This document shows, in pieces, positions 10,440 to 19,968 of a DNA stretch of 25,444 nucleotides (positions are counted from its first letter, which is position 1; the number at the start of each line of letters is the position of its first letter). The notes beneath the pieces are model-generated. The model saw nothing but the letters and a program-made list of their open reading frames with translations, had not been told where the DNA came from and ran no database searches. The translations under genes and the position numbers were made by a program. This stretch comes from Hypsibius dujardini. Taxonomy: Eukaryota > Tardigrada > Eutardigrada > Parachela > Hypsibiidae. The stretch lies in assembly GCA_001579985.1 (NCBI GenBank), contig LRSR01010678.1, forward strand, positions 1 through 25,444, in the 5' to 3' direction.

Positions 10440-10769
10440 GGGATGACAACTGATATTCCGTCTGCCAGAAACAGTGCTCAAGCTGATTCCTCTCAACATT
10501 GACAGCGTGGTCTCAACACGATATATACACGAGATATTCCTGGCAGAATACTCTTTAATCCAGCTAACTTAAACTAAAAAATCTTATTTTCAAGACAGTT
10601 TATTTATATAAAAGAAGAGTCAACCCGAGTTTCCAAATACCGTTCAATTTACAGTAGAAAGAGGAGTACCGGTAAAGATGGAAACAAATTAAAGTGGGTA
10701 GAGGACAAGACTCTGGCGAAACGGGCGTAACAGGACGAACGAAGGGAGCAAAATAAGAAAGGTCCAATG
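10440..10769. other. Non-coding interval, 3' flank of the DTD gene
   Basis: About 330 bp between the inverted repeat element and the DTD stop codon (DTD is on the minus strand, so its 3' UTR should lie here). I see no gene, RNA structure or clear polyadenylation signal. Confidence 0.5.
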
Positions 10770-11787
10770 CTATACTTCCTTCGGCGATGATGAAGAGGAG
10801 GAGACGGCATCTCCAGTCGCCGGCTTTTCCACCACCGCCACCTTTGTGGTGACAGGAGCGGGATTTTTTGTGGGTGAGTCTAATGTGATAGTGACCGGTC
10901 CATTCATCTCGCAGGAGATGCGAGTGGTCACACCGAAGAATCCCTTCTGTATTTTATCCGGCGCGTAGAGCTTGCCCAGCTGCGTGAGAACTTTCTCGTA
11001 CATGGGCTCACTCTCCGCTCCCGGCATACACTCGTGAAAGTCCGGCTTGCTGCCTTTGCTGGTGATGGCCAACAGAGTGTACTGCAACAAACACATAACA
11101 ACCCAAATTCAAAGGTTGTGTAAAACAAAACAAAAACATTTGCATCCTTAAATAAGAAAGCTACACTGCAAATCATTTTAACATTAAAATTAATCTTAAA
11201 ATAATTTTCGAAATTATAAATTAATCTTTGACTGCGCTCTGATAAAATAAATTTGCCAAAAGTAAAGTCGTACCAATAGAGCTTGATTTGAGCAACACTG
11301 CAAATTAATTGCAATGAAACGTTTGAAAATGCGTCTGGATAATAATTTAATCAATTCTGTTGCCATATAGAGCCAATCGACCCAGGCAGAAACATTGAGC
11401 GTGAGGCATGAGGACTGACAAGTGAGTCCACTCCACTGGCATAGTATGTACTTAAATCGCCATTCCTTTGAATCAATCAATCGATTGAGCCAGATAACAC
11501 GCCAATCGTCCAATCAACCTATCATATTAAGTTCTTACTTGGCTGATGCAGAGTATTTCCGCTCCTGCTTCCTTCACCGTCAACTTCCATTCACTCCCAT
11601 CTTCGGCGTCAAAAAGCCGCAGGCCGAGAATCTTCTTCACCATCCACTCCAGGTCGGCGGACTGATCGGTGCGGTGGATTCCGAGGAATATAAGCAGACC
11701 TGCTGAGATGGAACGCGGTTCCTCCACTGAATCCGCAGCGCGAGGTCGAATCGACGCGTGAAACACTCGTTGCACCACTGCTCGCAT
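10770..11787 (-). CDS. DTD1: D-aminoacyl-tRNA deacylase (DTD1-like)
   Basis: Hydrolyses D-aminoacyl-tRNA (and, in known family members, glycine mischarged on tRNA-Ala), a cytosolic proofreading step after aminoacylation. Two exons: 11539-11787 and 10770-11081, intron 11082-11538 (GTAAGA donor, GTTTGTTGCAG acceptor), phase 0; 186 aa. The start is the ATG giving MRAVVQRV, the standard family N-terminus. The signature SQxxL is split by the intron: SQ closes exon 1 and YTLL opens exon 2. KGSKPDFHE follows, as in animal DTD1. The Gly-cisPro motif is present as NGPVT within EMNGPVTITLDSP, where many homologues have NDGPVT. The last 35 or so residues (Thr/Val/Ser-rich) are a variable tail, as in human DTD1. 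Both catalytic motifs are intact, so it should be functional. Confidence 0.95.
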
Positions 11788-12491
11788 TCTCTCCGCATCC
11801 ACACAAACAACTGACTCACATTCGAATTTTGTTCATTTAAAGAATAGTCCACGTCGAGCGAGCAGCGGGCGCTTTTAAAAGGGAAATAACGTAAGATTGA
11901 TTGATCATTGATGACGTCTTCGTTGGTCCATCTGGCATGCCACAAAGTCCTACCGGGTCGCCAAACTTGAATCCAAGAACTCAATCACAAGATGTGCGAA
12001 TCGATTCCTTATGTTATTTACTAATTGAAAATAGAACGATATCACACTAGAATAAGACATATAGTCGGCAGTACAAATAAACGAAATGAAAAGACTCAAA
12101 AGAGGAGTAGAAATGTGTTCATTATGCAGATTGTCTGGACTTTTGTGGTGGCCGTGTGGCTCAAAAGTCACAACCACAGACATCGTGTCAGTTGAGAGCT
12201 TTTCCACATTACCATCTCTATTAGTACAATCTCTATACAAATGATAATAGTTAAATATAAAACAGATTTAATTAATTAGGAATCGTTCAGCGGAAACATC
12301 AACTTCCTTCTCCGATGCTTGAATGCACACTTGTAAGCTGCTCTTTCAATTAACATTAGCTTTTACTTCCGATCAATTTCCCCTTGATTACTTCGACACA
12401 GGTCGCCATCTTGTGTGGGAAAACAATTCCCGTCGAACGATGTAACAAGTTTAATTATCCAAGTAAAGAGCAACAGACAATTTTGCAGATA
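11788..12491. other. Non-coding interval upstream of the DTD gene
   Basis: About 700 bp between the DTD start codon and the hairpin in the GFRP 3' flank. It should include the DTD promoter and 5' UTR. I see no reading frame with protein-like features and no structured RNA. Confidence 0.5.
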
Positions 12492-12609
12492 CGCACATGA
12501 TTAGAATGCTTGCCTCACCGAGTCAAGTTATACAACTCGATCAGAGCACGGCCAACCAATGACCGAGTTAAATAGTTTGACTCGGTAAGTCAAGCATTAT
12601 GATCATGCG
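12492..12609. repeat. Near-palindromic hairpin in the GFRP 3' flank
   Basis: A roughly 118-bp imperfect palindrome. The left arm (GCACATGATTAGAATGCTTG..CACCGAGTCAA) matches the reverse complement of the right arm (GCATGATCATAATGCTTG..TACCGAGTCAA). The similarity continues inward to ACTCGATCA/ACTCGGTCA, with GGCC at the centre. It begins 16 bp past the GFRP stop codon, so it is probably transcribed in that 3' UTR, where it could fold into a long hairpin. It could also be a small palindromic MITE. Confidence 0.8.
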
Positions 12610-12625
12610 AACAAAGGTGGGATAA

Positions 12626-13006
12626 TTAAAATCCGTTGGACATTAATTTCGTCACAGACGCCTTCATAGTTCCTCCTCCAGCCCCTTGCGAAATGTGTGG
12701 TCCCTTGCCCGGACTATAAGTGGGCGGGGCCTCGGGTTTGTGGAGCGTCCAGACGAGGAGCTTATCGTGGTGCGCCGGACCGGGATGGGTGGCACTCATG
12801 GCGAGAAGCTTGTACCCGACCGTCTCTAGTTTGTTGAGGACAATTCGCGGGACCGCGTGGATCAGATAGCCCGGCTCGTAGCCGCGGTCAAAATGGTCGT
12901 GCAAGCGAGCTCCTAGAAACTGCATCAGTCCAGGGTCCGAGTTGGGGTCCCCGACCCAAGTTACACCGCCGCAGCCGCCCTTGTACTCGATGATTACATA
13001 GGGCAT
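12626..13006 (-). CDS. GCHFR: GTP cyclohydrolase I feedback regulatory protein
   Basis: GFRP binds GTP cyclohydrolase I as a pentamer. It transmits tetrahydrobiopterin inhibition and phenylalanine stimulation, tuning cofactor supply for aromatic amino acid hydroxylases (serotonin and dopamine synthesis). Single exon, 126 aa. It opens with MPYVII, the family start. SDPGLMQFLGA, PRIVLNKLETVGYKLLAM and LLVWTLHK follow, covering the whole of the roughly 84-residue vertebrate protein. Two additions stand out: a short His/Pro-rich insertion (THPGPAHHDK) before the last strand, and a Gly/Pro/Ser-rich C-terminal extension of about 37 residues. A TCTTCTTGCAG acceptor lies about 40 bp upstream of the ATG, implying a 5' UTR intron or trans-splice site. 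The stop codon is followed at once by the hairpin at 12492-12609. Confidence 0.93.
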   Translation of the reverse strand: MPYVIIEYKGGCGGVTWVGDPNSDPGLMQFLGARLHDHFDRGYEPGYLIHAVPRIVLNKLETVGYKLLAMSATHPGPAHHDKLLVWTLHKPEAPPTYSPGKGPHISQGAGGGTMKASVTKLMSNGF

Positions 13007-13689
13007 TCTTTATCAATCCTTGCGCCGAAATATGTGTTGGTACCTGCAAGAAGACAGTCTCGGATGAGACATCGAATTTCCACATAAAATATAGGGTTAA
13101 CATAAAAGGGATTATTCCGAGGGGAGGCGTTGAAATAAAACGCAACTGCGATACATATCGATTGCAAGTAATGCTTTTGTGAAAAGAGAGTAGTGGGTGG
13201 GTGTTTTTTCGTTACTCGGATCGTTGGGTTATTGGGTAATAAGGCCTGGGAAGAAAAGGCATGGGATACGCGCAGATGCCGCGCGATTGAGAGCACGGAT
13301 TGGATTGTTATTATGGGATGAGTGAATGAGTAAGAATGAATAATGGGAAATGGGGCTGCGCCTGCGATGATTGAGATTGTTAGTGGGGAGTGATGCGCAA
13401 ATGCTCTTCTTCCCGGATCCGGTGGTCGTTGTCGGTTGCTTTTTCGGGCGGATGTACAGTATCGTGAACATGATTTGCTGATGCTTTTGGGTGATATTGC
13501 GTATTCAGCGGCAAGCAATATTTGACGGACTAACGGGTCCATGATGCAGTTAATTCGCGCATATTTCGGCTTTTCACTCCCTCTACGTCCGCGATGGCCT
13601 CATCGTAAATTGATTATAATGCTTTTTATGTTGGGGAACGAAAAGCAAAATACAAGACAATTCCCAAGATTATATATTTAGAACGGAAA
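13007..13689. other. Non-coding interval upstream of GFRP
   Basis: About 680 bp with no supportable gene. It contains the 5' flank of the minus-strand GFRP gene, including the acceptor-like TCTTCTTGCAG immediately upstream of the coding exon. The open frames here have no recognisable features. Confidence 0.5.
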
Positions 13690-14085
13690 GGCTGTTTTAT
13701 CCCCCTTTCTGGGACGCAAATAGACCCTGGCTATTTTGCCCTTCTTTGTATGCATCACCAGGGCCCAAATCGCCCCTGCTATTTTACCCTTCCCATGTTT
13801 TCCTTCCGTCCGTCGGATAACGGGCGGACGGACGACGGATGAACGGGCAACACGACGGATGGATAGACAATGAAGGGACAAACGGACAGCATGGGAGGGG
13901 TAGAATAGCCATGGCGCTAGTTTGTCCTTACTGATGTCTTTTTTATTGTTCAATTTTTAATGTTAATCGAGCGGCCAACCTCGCGAGGGGTATAATAGTC
14001 AGGGTTTTATTGAGGTTCAGGAAGGGGTAAAACAGCCGGGTGCTACTGCGTCCCATACGCTACAAGAAAGGGGTAAGTAAGCTGT
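13690..14085. repeat. Inverted repeat-rich element built from an 18-bp motif
   Basis: Six copies of a motif close to GGCTATTTTACCCCTCCC: three on the plus strand (13690, 13729, 13777) and three inverted (13893-13910, 13983-14000, 14020-14037). The outer flanks also match as inverted repeats: TGGGACGCAAATAGACCCTG on the left and TGGGACGCAGTAGCACCC read from the right. A GTCCGTCC/GGACGGAC hairpin lies in the centre near 13806-13840. This looks like a non-autonomous terminal inverted repeat element with internal tandem subrepeats. Confidence 0.7.
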
Positions 14086-15105
14086 AGCCATATTAGAAAG
14101 GAAAATTTAACACCAAGGACGCAAGGCTAGAGAAATGTTAAGCAGCCATAAGAAATTACGGCTTATAGTTTTCTGCAATATTTCGGTATGTTTACTGTAT
14201 CTCTGCTGTTACTGTTTCTGTTTCCCTACCGTATGTTGGGTTGCAAACTACTTAAAAATGAATATGGTTTACTGTCAGTGCTTATTTGTTTATCTTTTGA
14301 TTGATTTCCTACCGCTGCTTGTAGCTTATATTAAATTTCAAGTATTATAAGACGCTGAGAAGCAGAGAACGGTGCAACTTGCCTGCGGTTACTACAGAAT
14401 ACAAATCAAGCAAAGTGGTCAGGGTGGTAAAATTACCTATTGGATTTTCCACTGGGGCAACTTTCACTCTCTCACTGTATACACGCAACACAATCTCACA
14501 CTGAACACGCCCATTTGAAGCAGCGAAAAACAGCGGCTTGCCTGAATGACATAAGAGCTCGCAAGGAGTCTACTTGCTACCAGTATAGTCATCGAAACGG
14601 TGTCAACCTTACGCGCTGACCTCCTATATATTTTTCTCCACTCCATTTTGTACGGCATCCCACGCGCAGCTCTAATTAAATCTTTCCTCCATTGATTTGG
14701 CACTCCAGTTTCCGCTTGCGCTGTTTTATTATTGCACTCGAAGAGTCACAAACTCTTCCCGTTCCCGCTCAATCTTTACTGCTTTATCGTGAGTACTCCC
14801 ACCATAATTTGTATAACCGCTTTCTTCTTCACAATTATTTGATTTTTCCACAATGAATATATAATTTTGAAAACTAAATTCATTATAAAATAAAACGAAA
14901 TTCGCACCGGTATTATCCATAAAACTTGTTAATACTCTGAGACCCGAGCTATCTTTAAGACGTAATAATTTATTCTTTCCGTCAAAGTGTTTCATGTTTC
15001 ATTTCTTTTTGCAATATTACGTGTGTGATCCTAGCATACTAGTTAGCTTAGTAGCTGACAGAAAAAATGTAACTTTTATATTTTCTTCGTATTCCAACAG
15101 ATAAA
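14086..15105. other. Interval without a confident gene
   Basis: Two minus-strand open frames (14464-14703, and 14729-14995 beginning MKHFDGKNKLLRLKD) and one hydrophobic plus-strand frame (14135-14350) are present. None shows a recognisable domain or splice support. The 88-residue frame at 14729-14995 has an ATG start and a soluble, mixed composition and is the likeliest to be real, but I cannot support it. The right end should hold the promoter of the acidic-protein gene at 15106. Confidence 0.4.
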
Positions 15106-15639
15106 ATGGAGACTGAAATACTCCCTTCTCCAATGAACTCGGTCAGTAATGCAGCAGCCGTGAAATTGGCTAAGCTGAAAGCCAAATTAGCCTCTGATCG
15201 TGCACGTGACAGGCGCCATCCATCTTCCCAACAAGAATCTCCCCTCGCCCGATCAAATGGAAGTGACGCAACGACGACCCAGGATCTACCCACCAGTTCG
15301 CCAGAAGAAACATTCGATTCCCCCTCCTGCCCTTCCTCTTTATCCGAGGAGGAAAGCGAGGACGAAGACATGACGCGACCTGATGATATGTACAGTGACG
15401 CCGAAGAGGCTGACGGTATCATGGGAAAAGCCGCAACTGTCATGTGGTCCGCTGTAGGCGGCGTCATCGATGCTGCCGCTACTGTCATAGAGCGGGTTAA
15501 AGGCACTGCGGAAGGGGAGGATGACAAATCGGAAGAAGACGTGCCGGATGTCAAGTCCTCTGCAGCATCCACACGATCTCCACGGAGGGAAGATGATGTA
15601 CTTAAATCCATTCCTTCCACTGTCCACGCTCAACTTTAA
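15106..15639 (+). CDS. Acidic serine-rich protein of unknown function
   Basis: 177-aa single-exon frame from an ATG (METEILPSP) to TAA. I do not recognise the family. Residues 14-35 are Ala/Lys-rich and helical (AAAVKLAKLKAKLA). Residues 38-90 are Ser/Thr/Pro-rich and become strongly acidic (SEEESEDED). Residues 104-131 form a small-residue, amphipathic or weakly hydrophobic helix (GIMGKAATVMWSAVGGVIDA). The tail is acidic and Ser-rich. There is no signal peptide, so the likely location is cytoplasm or nucleus, perhaps touching membranes through the central helix (inference). A TTCTTCGTATTCCAACAG acceptor ends only 5 bp before the ATG, so a spliced or trans-spliced leader joins there. The length and composition of the frame, with that acceptor, are the case for a real gene. 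Confidence 0.7.
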   Translation: METEILPSPMNSVSNAAAVKLAKLKAKLASDRARDRRHPSSQQESPLARSNGSDATTTQDLPTSSPEETFDSPSCPSSLSEEESEDEDMTRPDDMYSDAEEADGIMGKAATVMWSAVGGVIDAAATVIERVKGTAEGEDDKSEEDVPDVKSSAASTRSPRREDDVLKSIPSTVHAQL

Positions 15640-16857
15640 CCTCTTATATAGGCTTACTTTTTTTCTCCAAGAAGGCAAGACTTGAAAGTAGTTACGCAGT
15701 ACTGGTAGATCAATCTCAGGAACTCTTTGCTAAGCTTTTTCATTCGGAACTTAAACCTGTTCCTTGTGAGTCAGGTTCAACATGCATACTCGTATAATAT
15801 GTTAATGGTCTCCACGAACTCTTTTTGTGTTCGATTTTGATACAAGGGAACTATTTTCACATATTATTCCGCAATACCTTCTGCTGATTAAGGGCAATCC
15901 GACGCTTTATTTGTGTTGAAAATTTTGCTGGTCGCTGACGGCGTTGTAGTTTACCGTTGTTCAGTTACAAAGAAATTACTAACAGTCTTGGCAAACTTCT
16001 CATTTTGGGATAGGTCGACATGTTTTTTCATGTTTTCTTTCTGACTAGACACAGTAGATATAAAAACACTCATTTTTGGAGTTACAAATCTGAATACCTA
16101 TCGAAACAGTTTTAAACGCAGTAAATCTGAGGAAATTTGTCTAATCGAATTTTTAAAGGAATGTCCAAATGAGAGAAAGATGACCTGGTGACATCTAGGA
16201 TTGGTCAACTTGGACTCCCAACCGACTCCAAAGTCGCCGGAGTCACGGTTTGGAGCCGTCGACTCCATCAGATTCCGCACTGGGCAGTGAACCCTTATGA
16301 ATTAGCTACATTTTGGATACAATATCGAGAAGCGGGGTGAAGTTCAGATCGGAGTTGGCGACTCCAGAGTCGGACCCCTACGTAGATTATATCAGAAGTT
16401 CGACTCCGGAAGTCGCTAGAGTCGTCGATCGATTGACTCCGGCAACTCTGGAGTCGGCTCTAAGATGAACAACCCTAGTGCCGTCACATGACTTATTTGA
16501 AAAAAATAAAAAACTCGGCGGCCTGTCATAAAATTTGGACTAAAACAAGCGCTGGATTCCCCTTTAGTTACTACTATAACAAAAACTCTGGTCCGTCTGA
16601 GGAAAAATGCAGAAATTCTCCAGTTGTTAAATCAAGTAAATTAAGTAAGTAATGTGTCACTCTCGGGTTTTTATCCGTCCATTCTCCATTCGGCCCATTT
16701 TCATTCAGATTTCGAAAGTAAGAACCAAATCCAGACGGAACATATATAAAAGGAGATGGCCAGCTCATAACACGAACCATTGCTTGTTTGTTGTGGTGTA
16801 ATGTAGCATTACACGTGAAAATGAGAAGTCTAGGCTTTCGATAAAACGAACGGACTG
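15640..16857. other. Non-coding interval with GACTCC repeat cluster
   Basis: About 1.2 kb separating the plus-strand acidic-protein gene from the minus-strand thyroglobulin-domain gene, so the 3' ends converge here. The only structured feature is the GACTCC/GGAGTC cluster at 16208-16463. A minus-strand open frame just past the thyroglobulin-domain stop (16574-16861) has no ATG near its start and is probably 3' UTR. Confidence 0.5.
16208..16463. repeat. Dispersed GACTCC / GGAGTC repeat cluster
   Basis: Many copies of GACTCC and its complement, often joined as CGACTCC-n-GGAGTCG or ACTCCAGAGTCGG, in both orientations over about 250 bp. The arrangement is palindromic and irregular rather than a clean tandem. 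It is probably a degenerate simple-sequence or foldback repeat. Confidence 0.65.
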
Positions 16858-17834
16858 TCAACCAAACATCTTATCCGGAACACGGCACGTAGAACCGGTG
16901 GAAGCATGGGCGGTCCCCGAGACATGTTTGACGGGCGTTTCGGTGGTCGGAAAGTCCTTGGTCGTCCACTTGTTCCCAACCTGTGTGCCGTCATTCTGCA
17001 CGCACCAACACTGCCCGACGGAAAGGTCGCACTGGGTCGCTATGAAGCTCCCCGTTTCCTGATCACATTGCGGGATGTAACTGACGACTGAATCACCAGC
17101 GGCCTTCGTTCTGGCGGCATGGAGACTCCGAAGACGAGCTCGCTTGGCCTGGGTGGCACACTCGCAGGATATGGGACCGTCGGTCGGGCCGACCAACACT
17201 CCGGTGGTGTAGATGTCAACGCAGAACTTTTGCCCGCTTTTGAGGGTTTGTATGCGTTGGAGAGTGTTGTTTTTAGGGTCACATGCGGGGATCCACGTGG
17301 TGTTTTCAGTGGCGGTTAGCTTGGCAAGTTGCTGACAGTCTACCGGTTTATTCCGATGGCGTCCTGATGACTCTAATTAAAAGTAAAAACAATAACATAA
17401 ATTGAACAGCAATGAAAAATGATGTTGCATATTATATAATTAATTACTATTAATTATTTTTTTTACTGTATTACTTTATTTCCTTTCTTTATTCTTAATT
17501 ATTTGTTATTATTAAAGCTTGGTTTTTGTGTTGCTTTTTTACGTCTTTTACCTGGCACAATTATGCGTATACGCTCTGACACAACGGTTATTAAATTAAC
17601 CTGGGGGGGGGGACAAAAGTTAGTACTAATTTACAGTAATGATTTTATCATAGAGAATAAATATTGAAAAGTATAGCAAATTATATCGATAATTTTGCGG
17701 AGAAATACGCAGTAGTTGGAAGATAACTTACGTGAGCTGTCAGATTTGGAATCATCTGCCAAAGAGGATAAAAATAAAGCAGCAACGATTAGCGATGAGA
17801 ATAAAAGAGGGAGCATAGTATTCCGGCGAGCCAT
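16858..17834 (-). CDS. Secreted protein with two thyroglobulin type-1 domains
   Basis: Two exons, 17732-17834 and 16858-17372 (GTAAGT donor, TTTTAATTAG acceptor, phase 1), giving 205 aa. Residues 1-26 are a signal peptide (MLPLLFSSLIVAALFLSSLA core). A short Ser/Lys-rich spacer follows. Domain 1 (about residues 46-104) keeps W-I-P-x-C-D and FCVD but has only four cysteines (47, 65, 85, 104), and CWCV is absent. Domain 2 (about 106-197) has all six cysteines (106, 137, 149, 156, 158, 197), YIPQCD, GSFIATQC and the hallmark CWCV. N58 sits in an NTT glycosylation sequon. Thyroglobulin type-1 modules can inhibit cysteine or aspartic proteases (thyropins) or serve as binding modules in matrix proteins. 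Nothing here decides between these, so protease inhibition is only a possibility. The upstream in-frame extension is 5' UTR or earlier sequence; ATG at 17834 gives the signal peptide. Confidence 0.88.
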
Positions 17835-18740
17835 AATAACGAAGGTTATATATTTTTGTAGTGTCAAAGCTCGTGGTAAAGCCGCGGTCGTATCAACTGC
17901 ATAGAACGGATTGTTTTTCGAGAAAGTGAGACGTTTGCATGATGTCTTGCTTCCGGGTCCCACATAACATTCAGCTGGTGGAGTTAATGATTACCGGTTT
18001 TCCCGGTCCCACCTCCGGCAATATCCATCGTATGGTACAGCAGAAATAAAGTCTCCTCGAGACCTCTATTGACTCATCATTTGTTTTACTGAGTTCATTT
18101 AATAACCACCGTGTTAGAGCGTATGCGTACAAAATTTATCCGCACGGTGTGATCAGAATGTTAATCAAATGATATTTCTCAAATTCAGCTAATCTGAAGA
18201 TTTATTTAATGAAGATTATTTGCCAAACAAAATATGTTTTTAAATATATTTTTATTGTTAGTCTAAAACAACACAAGAACCGTAAACTAACGGATCAAAA
18301 GCGATTTTCAGTTAAACAGTTTCATTATTGTTTTAGACAGATGTCAAGTTATATATTATCTGCCCAGTAAAATTGAACTGACTACATCAATTGAGGTTTA
18401 ACTTCACGATTAAGCTAACCGTTAAGCTTAAACTATCAAACTAATCTACCTGCCACAAACGAATTTAATTTGGTCTAGGATGGGATCACCTCCTTTTTAA
18501 CGCTTTGAAGTAGACCCGATTGAAAACGCGTATTCCCACGTTCTAACGGAAAATAAATGTTTATTCGTTCGCGGAAAAGGTCGTCTCCTGTTCAGTCGGT
18601 TGCGCCAGAAAAATGTGTGGAATAACTATTTCAAATACATAAAATACATACGAAAGGATAAAAGGTTAACGAAGGAAATTCACGCGATCACTGCAAAATT
18701 CTGCCAGTCTCGGGTCTAGACTATAACAATATAAAAAGCA
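17835..18740. other. Non-coding interval
   Basis: About 900 bp of AT-rich sequence between the thyroglobulin-domain gene start and the stop of the next minus-strand gene. It should include the promoter of the former and the 3' UTR of the latter. I see no repeats or genes. Confidence 0.5.
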
Positions 18741-19247
18741 CTACGATGCAGGGCTTGACCTGGGACTGACAACAATCATATTGCCGACGGATCGCAGCTG
18801 CGGACTGGCCATCACCTCTTTCGACATATTTGGTCGTAGACGAGACAGCACCCCGTTCCCCGCCGGGACCCTTGCCTGAAGGTACCGAATCAGGAGGTTC
18901 CTACAAGTCTCATAAGAAATGCACCGTCGATTGGCCTGGCTCATCGGGTACGACGGGCTTCCCATCAAACCCGGCTTCGGAAGCCACGACCACGACACTG
19001 GCGAAGGGCTGGATGGTTGGTTGGCTTCATTCACGGCCGGAGGGATGAAGGTTGCAAAGTTCCTTGCCCTTTCCGGAGCGGCCATGGCACCACTGCCACG
19101 ATTCCAGGGGAACGAAGGGTCGCCACTACCGGGCGAGGAAGCGTAAAGCCGGAGTGCGAACCCGCGGGAAGATGGAAGCATGCCAATGAGTAGGAAGAAC
19201 AATAAGCTAAAAGCTAAAGCCGAGCAATAACCATTGGACAATATCAT
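18741..19247 (-). CDS. Putative secreted (peptide-precursor-like) protein
   Basis: 168-aa single-exon frame starting at ATG 19247. Residues 1-30 contain a strong hydrophobic signal sequence (ALAFSLLFFLLIGML). The body is low in charge and rich in Pro, Ser and Gly, as in many neuropeptide or secretory precursors. Near the middle a dibasic pair R107-R108 precedes C109-ISYET-C115, followed by RNLLIRYLQARVPAG, so processing at RR would release a peptide starting with a six-residue-step disulfide ring (C-x5-C) and a helix. C-x5-C rings occur in calcitonin-type and CCAP-type peptides, but no amidation site (Gly plus basic residue) follows where expected, so I do not assign a family. A TTTTTCACTTGACTAG acceptor-like stretch ends 6 bp before the ATG. 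It could also be an ordinary lineage-specific secreted protein. Confidence 0.6.
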   Translation of the reverse strand: MILSNGYCSALAFSLLFFLLIGMLPSSRGFALRLYASSPGSGDPSFPWNRGSGAMAAPERARNFATFIPPAVNEANQPSSPSPVSWSWLPKPGLMGSPSYPMSQANRRCISYETCRNLLIRYLQARVPAGNGVLSRLRPNMSKEVMASPQLRSVGNMIVVSPRSSPAS

Positions 19248-19968
19248 GGTTATCTAGTCAAGTGAAAAATATTCGGAAAAATTAATGAAAATTTAAAGCG
19301 GAAATTGATGCCCGAGAATGGGAAGAAAAGTGACCCAAATTATTTGAATTTGTAGGTAGATATAAACACATATGTACCCAGCCCGCTATTATTCCAGAGC
19401 TCCAGGGAAATGCACCCAGTTTTGTGCTTATGGCACGCACATCATGCCTGAGAGTTCAGGCGAAAAACAGCCGAAGGTGCTGCAATGTGTGTGTAACATA
19501 TGAAACCGACGCAAAAGTTGACGTTGTGGTCGTCAATTACCGGATTAATTTTACTCAATTGGTCTCTCCAGGCATGGAGAGACCACGTCGGGATCATCAT
19601 ATCACCGATAGTTTCGACATCCTCCCGGCGTTAATATTAGATTATTATATAAATCTGAACTTGCACTTACGCATAGTTGCCTTCAAGGCGTGAGAAAGCA
19701 CCGACCGAGTTCCACGTAGACCGAACAAAGTTGTGGATTAATTCGGCTTTCCACGATCCTTGAAAGGGTTTGGTTTGCAAACAGTTTCTCATTTTAAAGC
19801 GTTCACACCGACGCCGAAATCATAGTTTTGCATAAAGACATGCTCGTCTTTAATGTGAACACTTGCTTGGGTTGGGGAACAGAAATATAAACCCGGCAGC
19901 TAGGCACTATTTGAGCTGAACGTATTCCGGGAATCAAAAGCCAATCTCTTAAACTTAAGTTGAACTTT
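19248..19968. other. Non-coding interval between secretory precursor and MCT genes
   Basis: About 720 bp holding the 5' flank of the secretory-precursor gene and the 3' flank of the transporter. The one structure I see is the perfect hairpin at 19561-19584. The 89-residue open frame at 19424-19693 has no recognisable features. Confidence 0.5.
19561..19584. repeat. Perfect 10-bp stem hairpin
   Basis: GGTCTCTCCA and TGGAGAGACC flank a 4-nt loop (GGCA). This is a perfect short inverted repeat in the interval downstream (minus strand) of the transporter gene. Its function is unknown. Confidence 0.8.

Noticed and set aside
14135-14350. 71-residue hydrophobic open frame
   Set aside because: Hydrophobicity reflects T-rich codons; no charged topology pattern, homologue or splice support.
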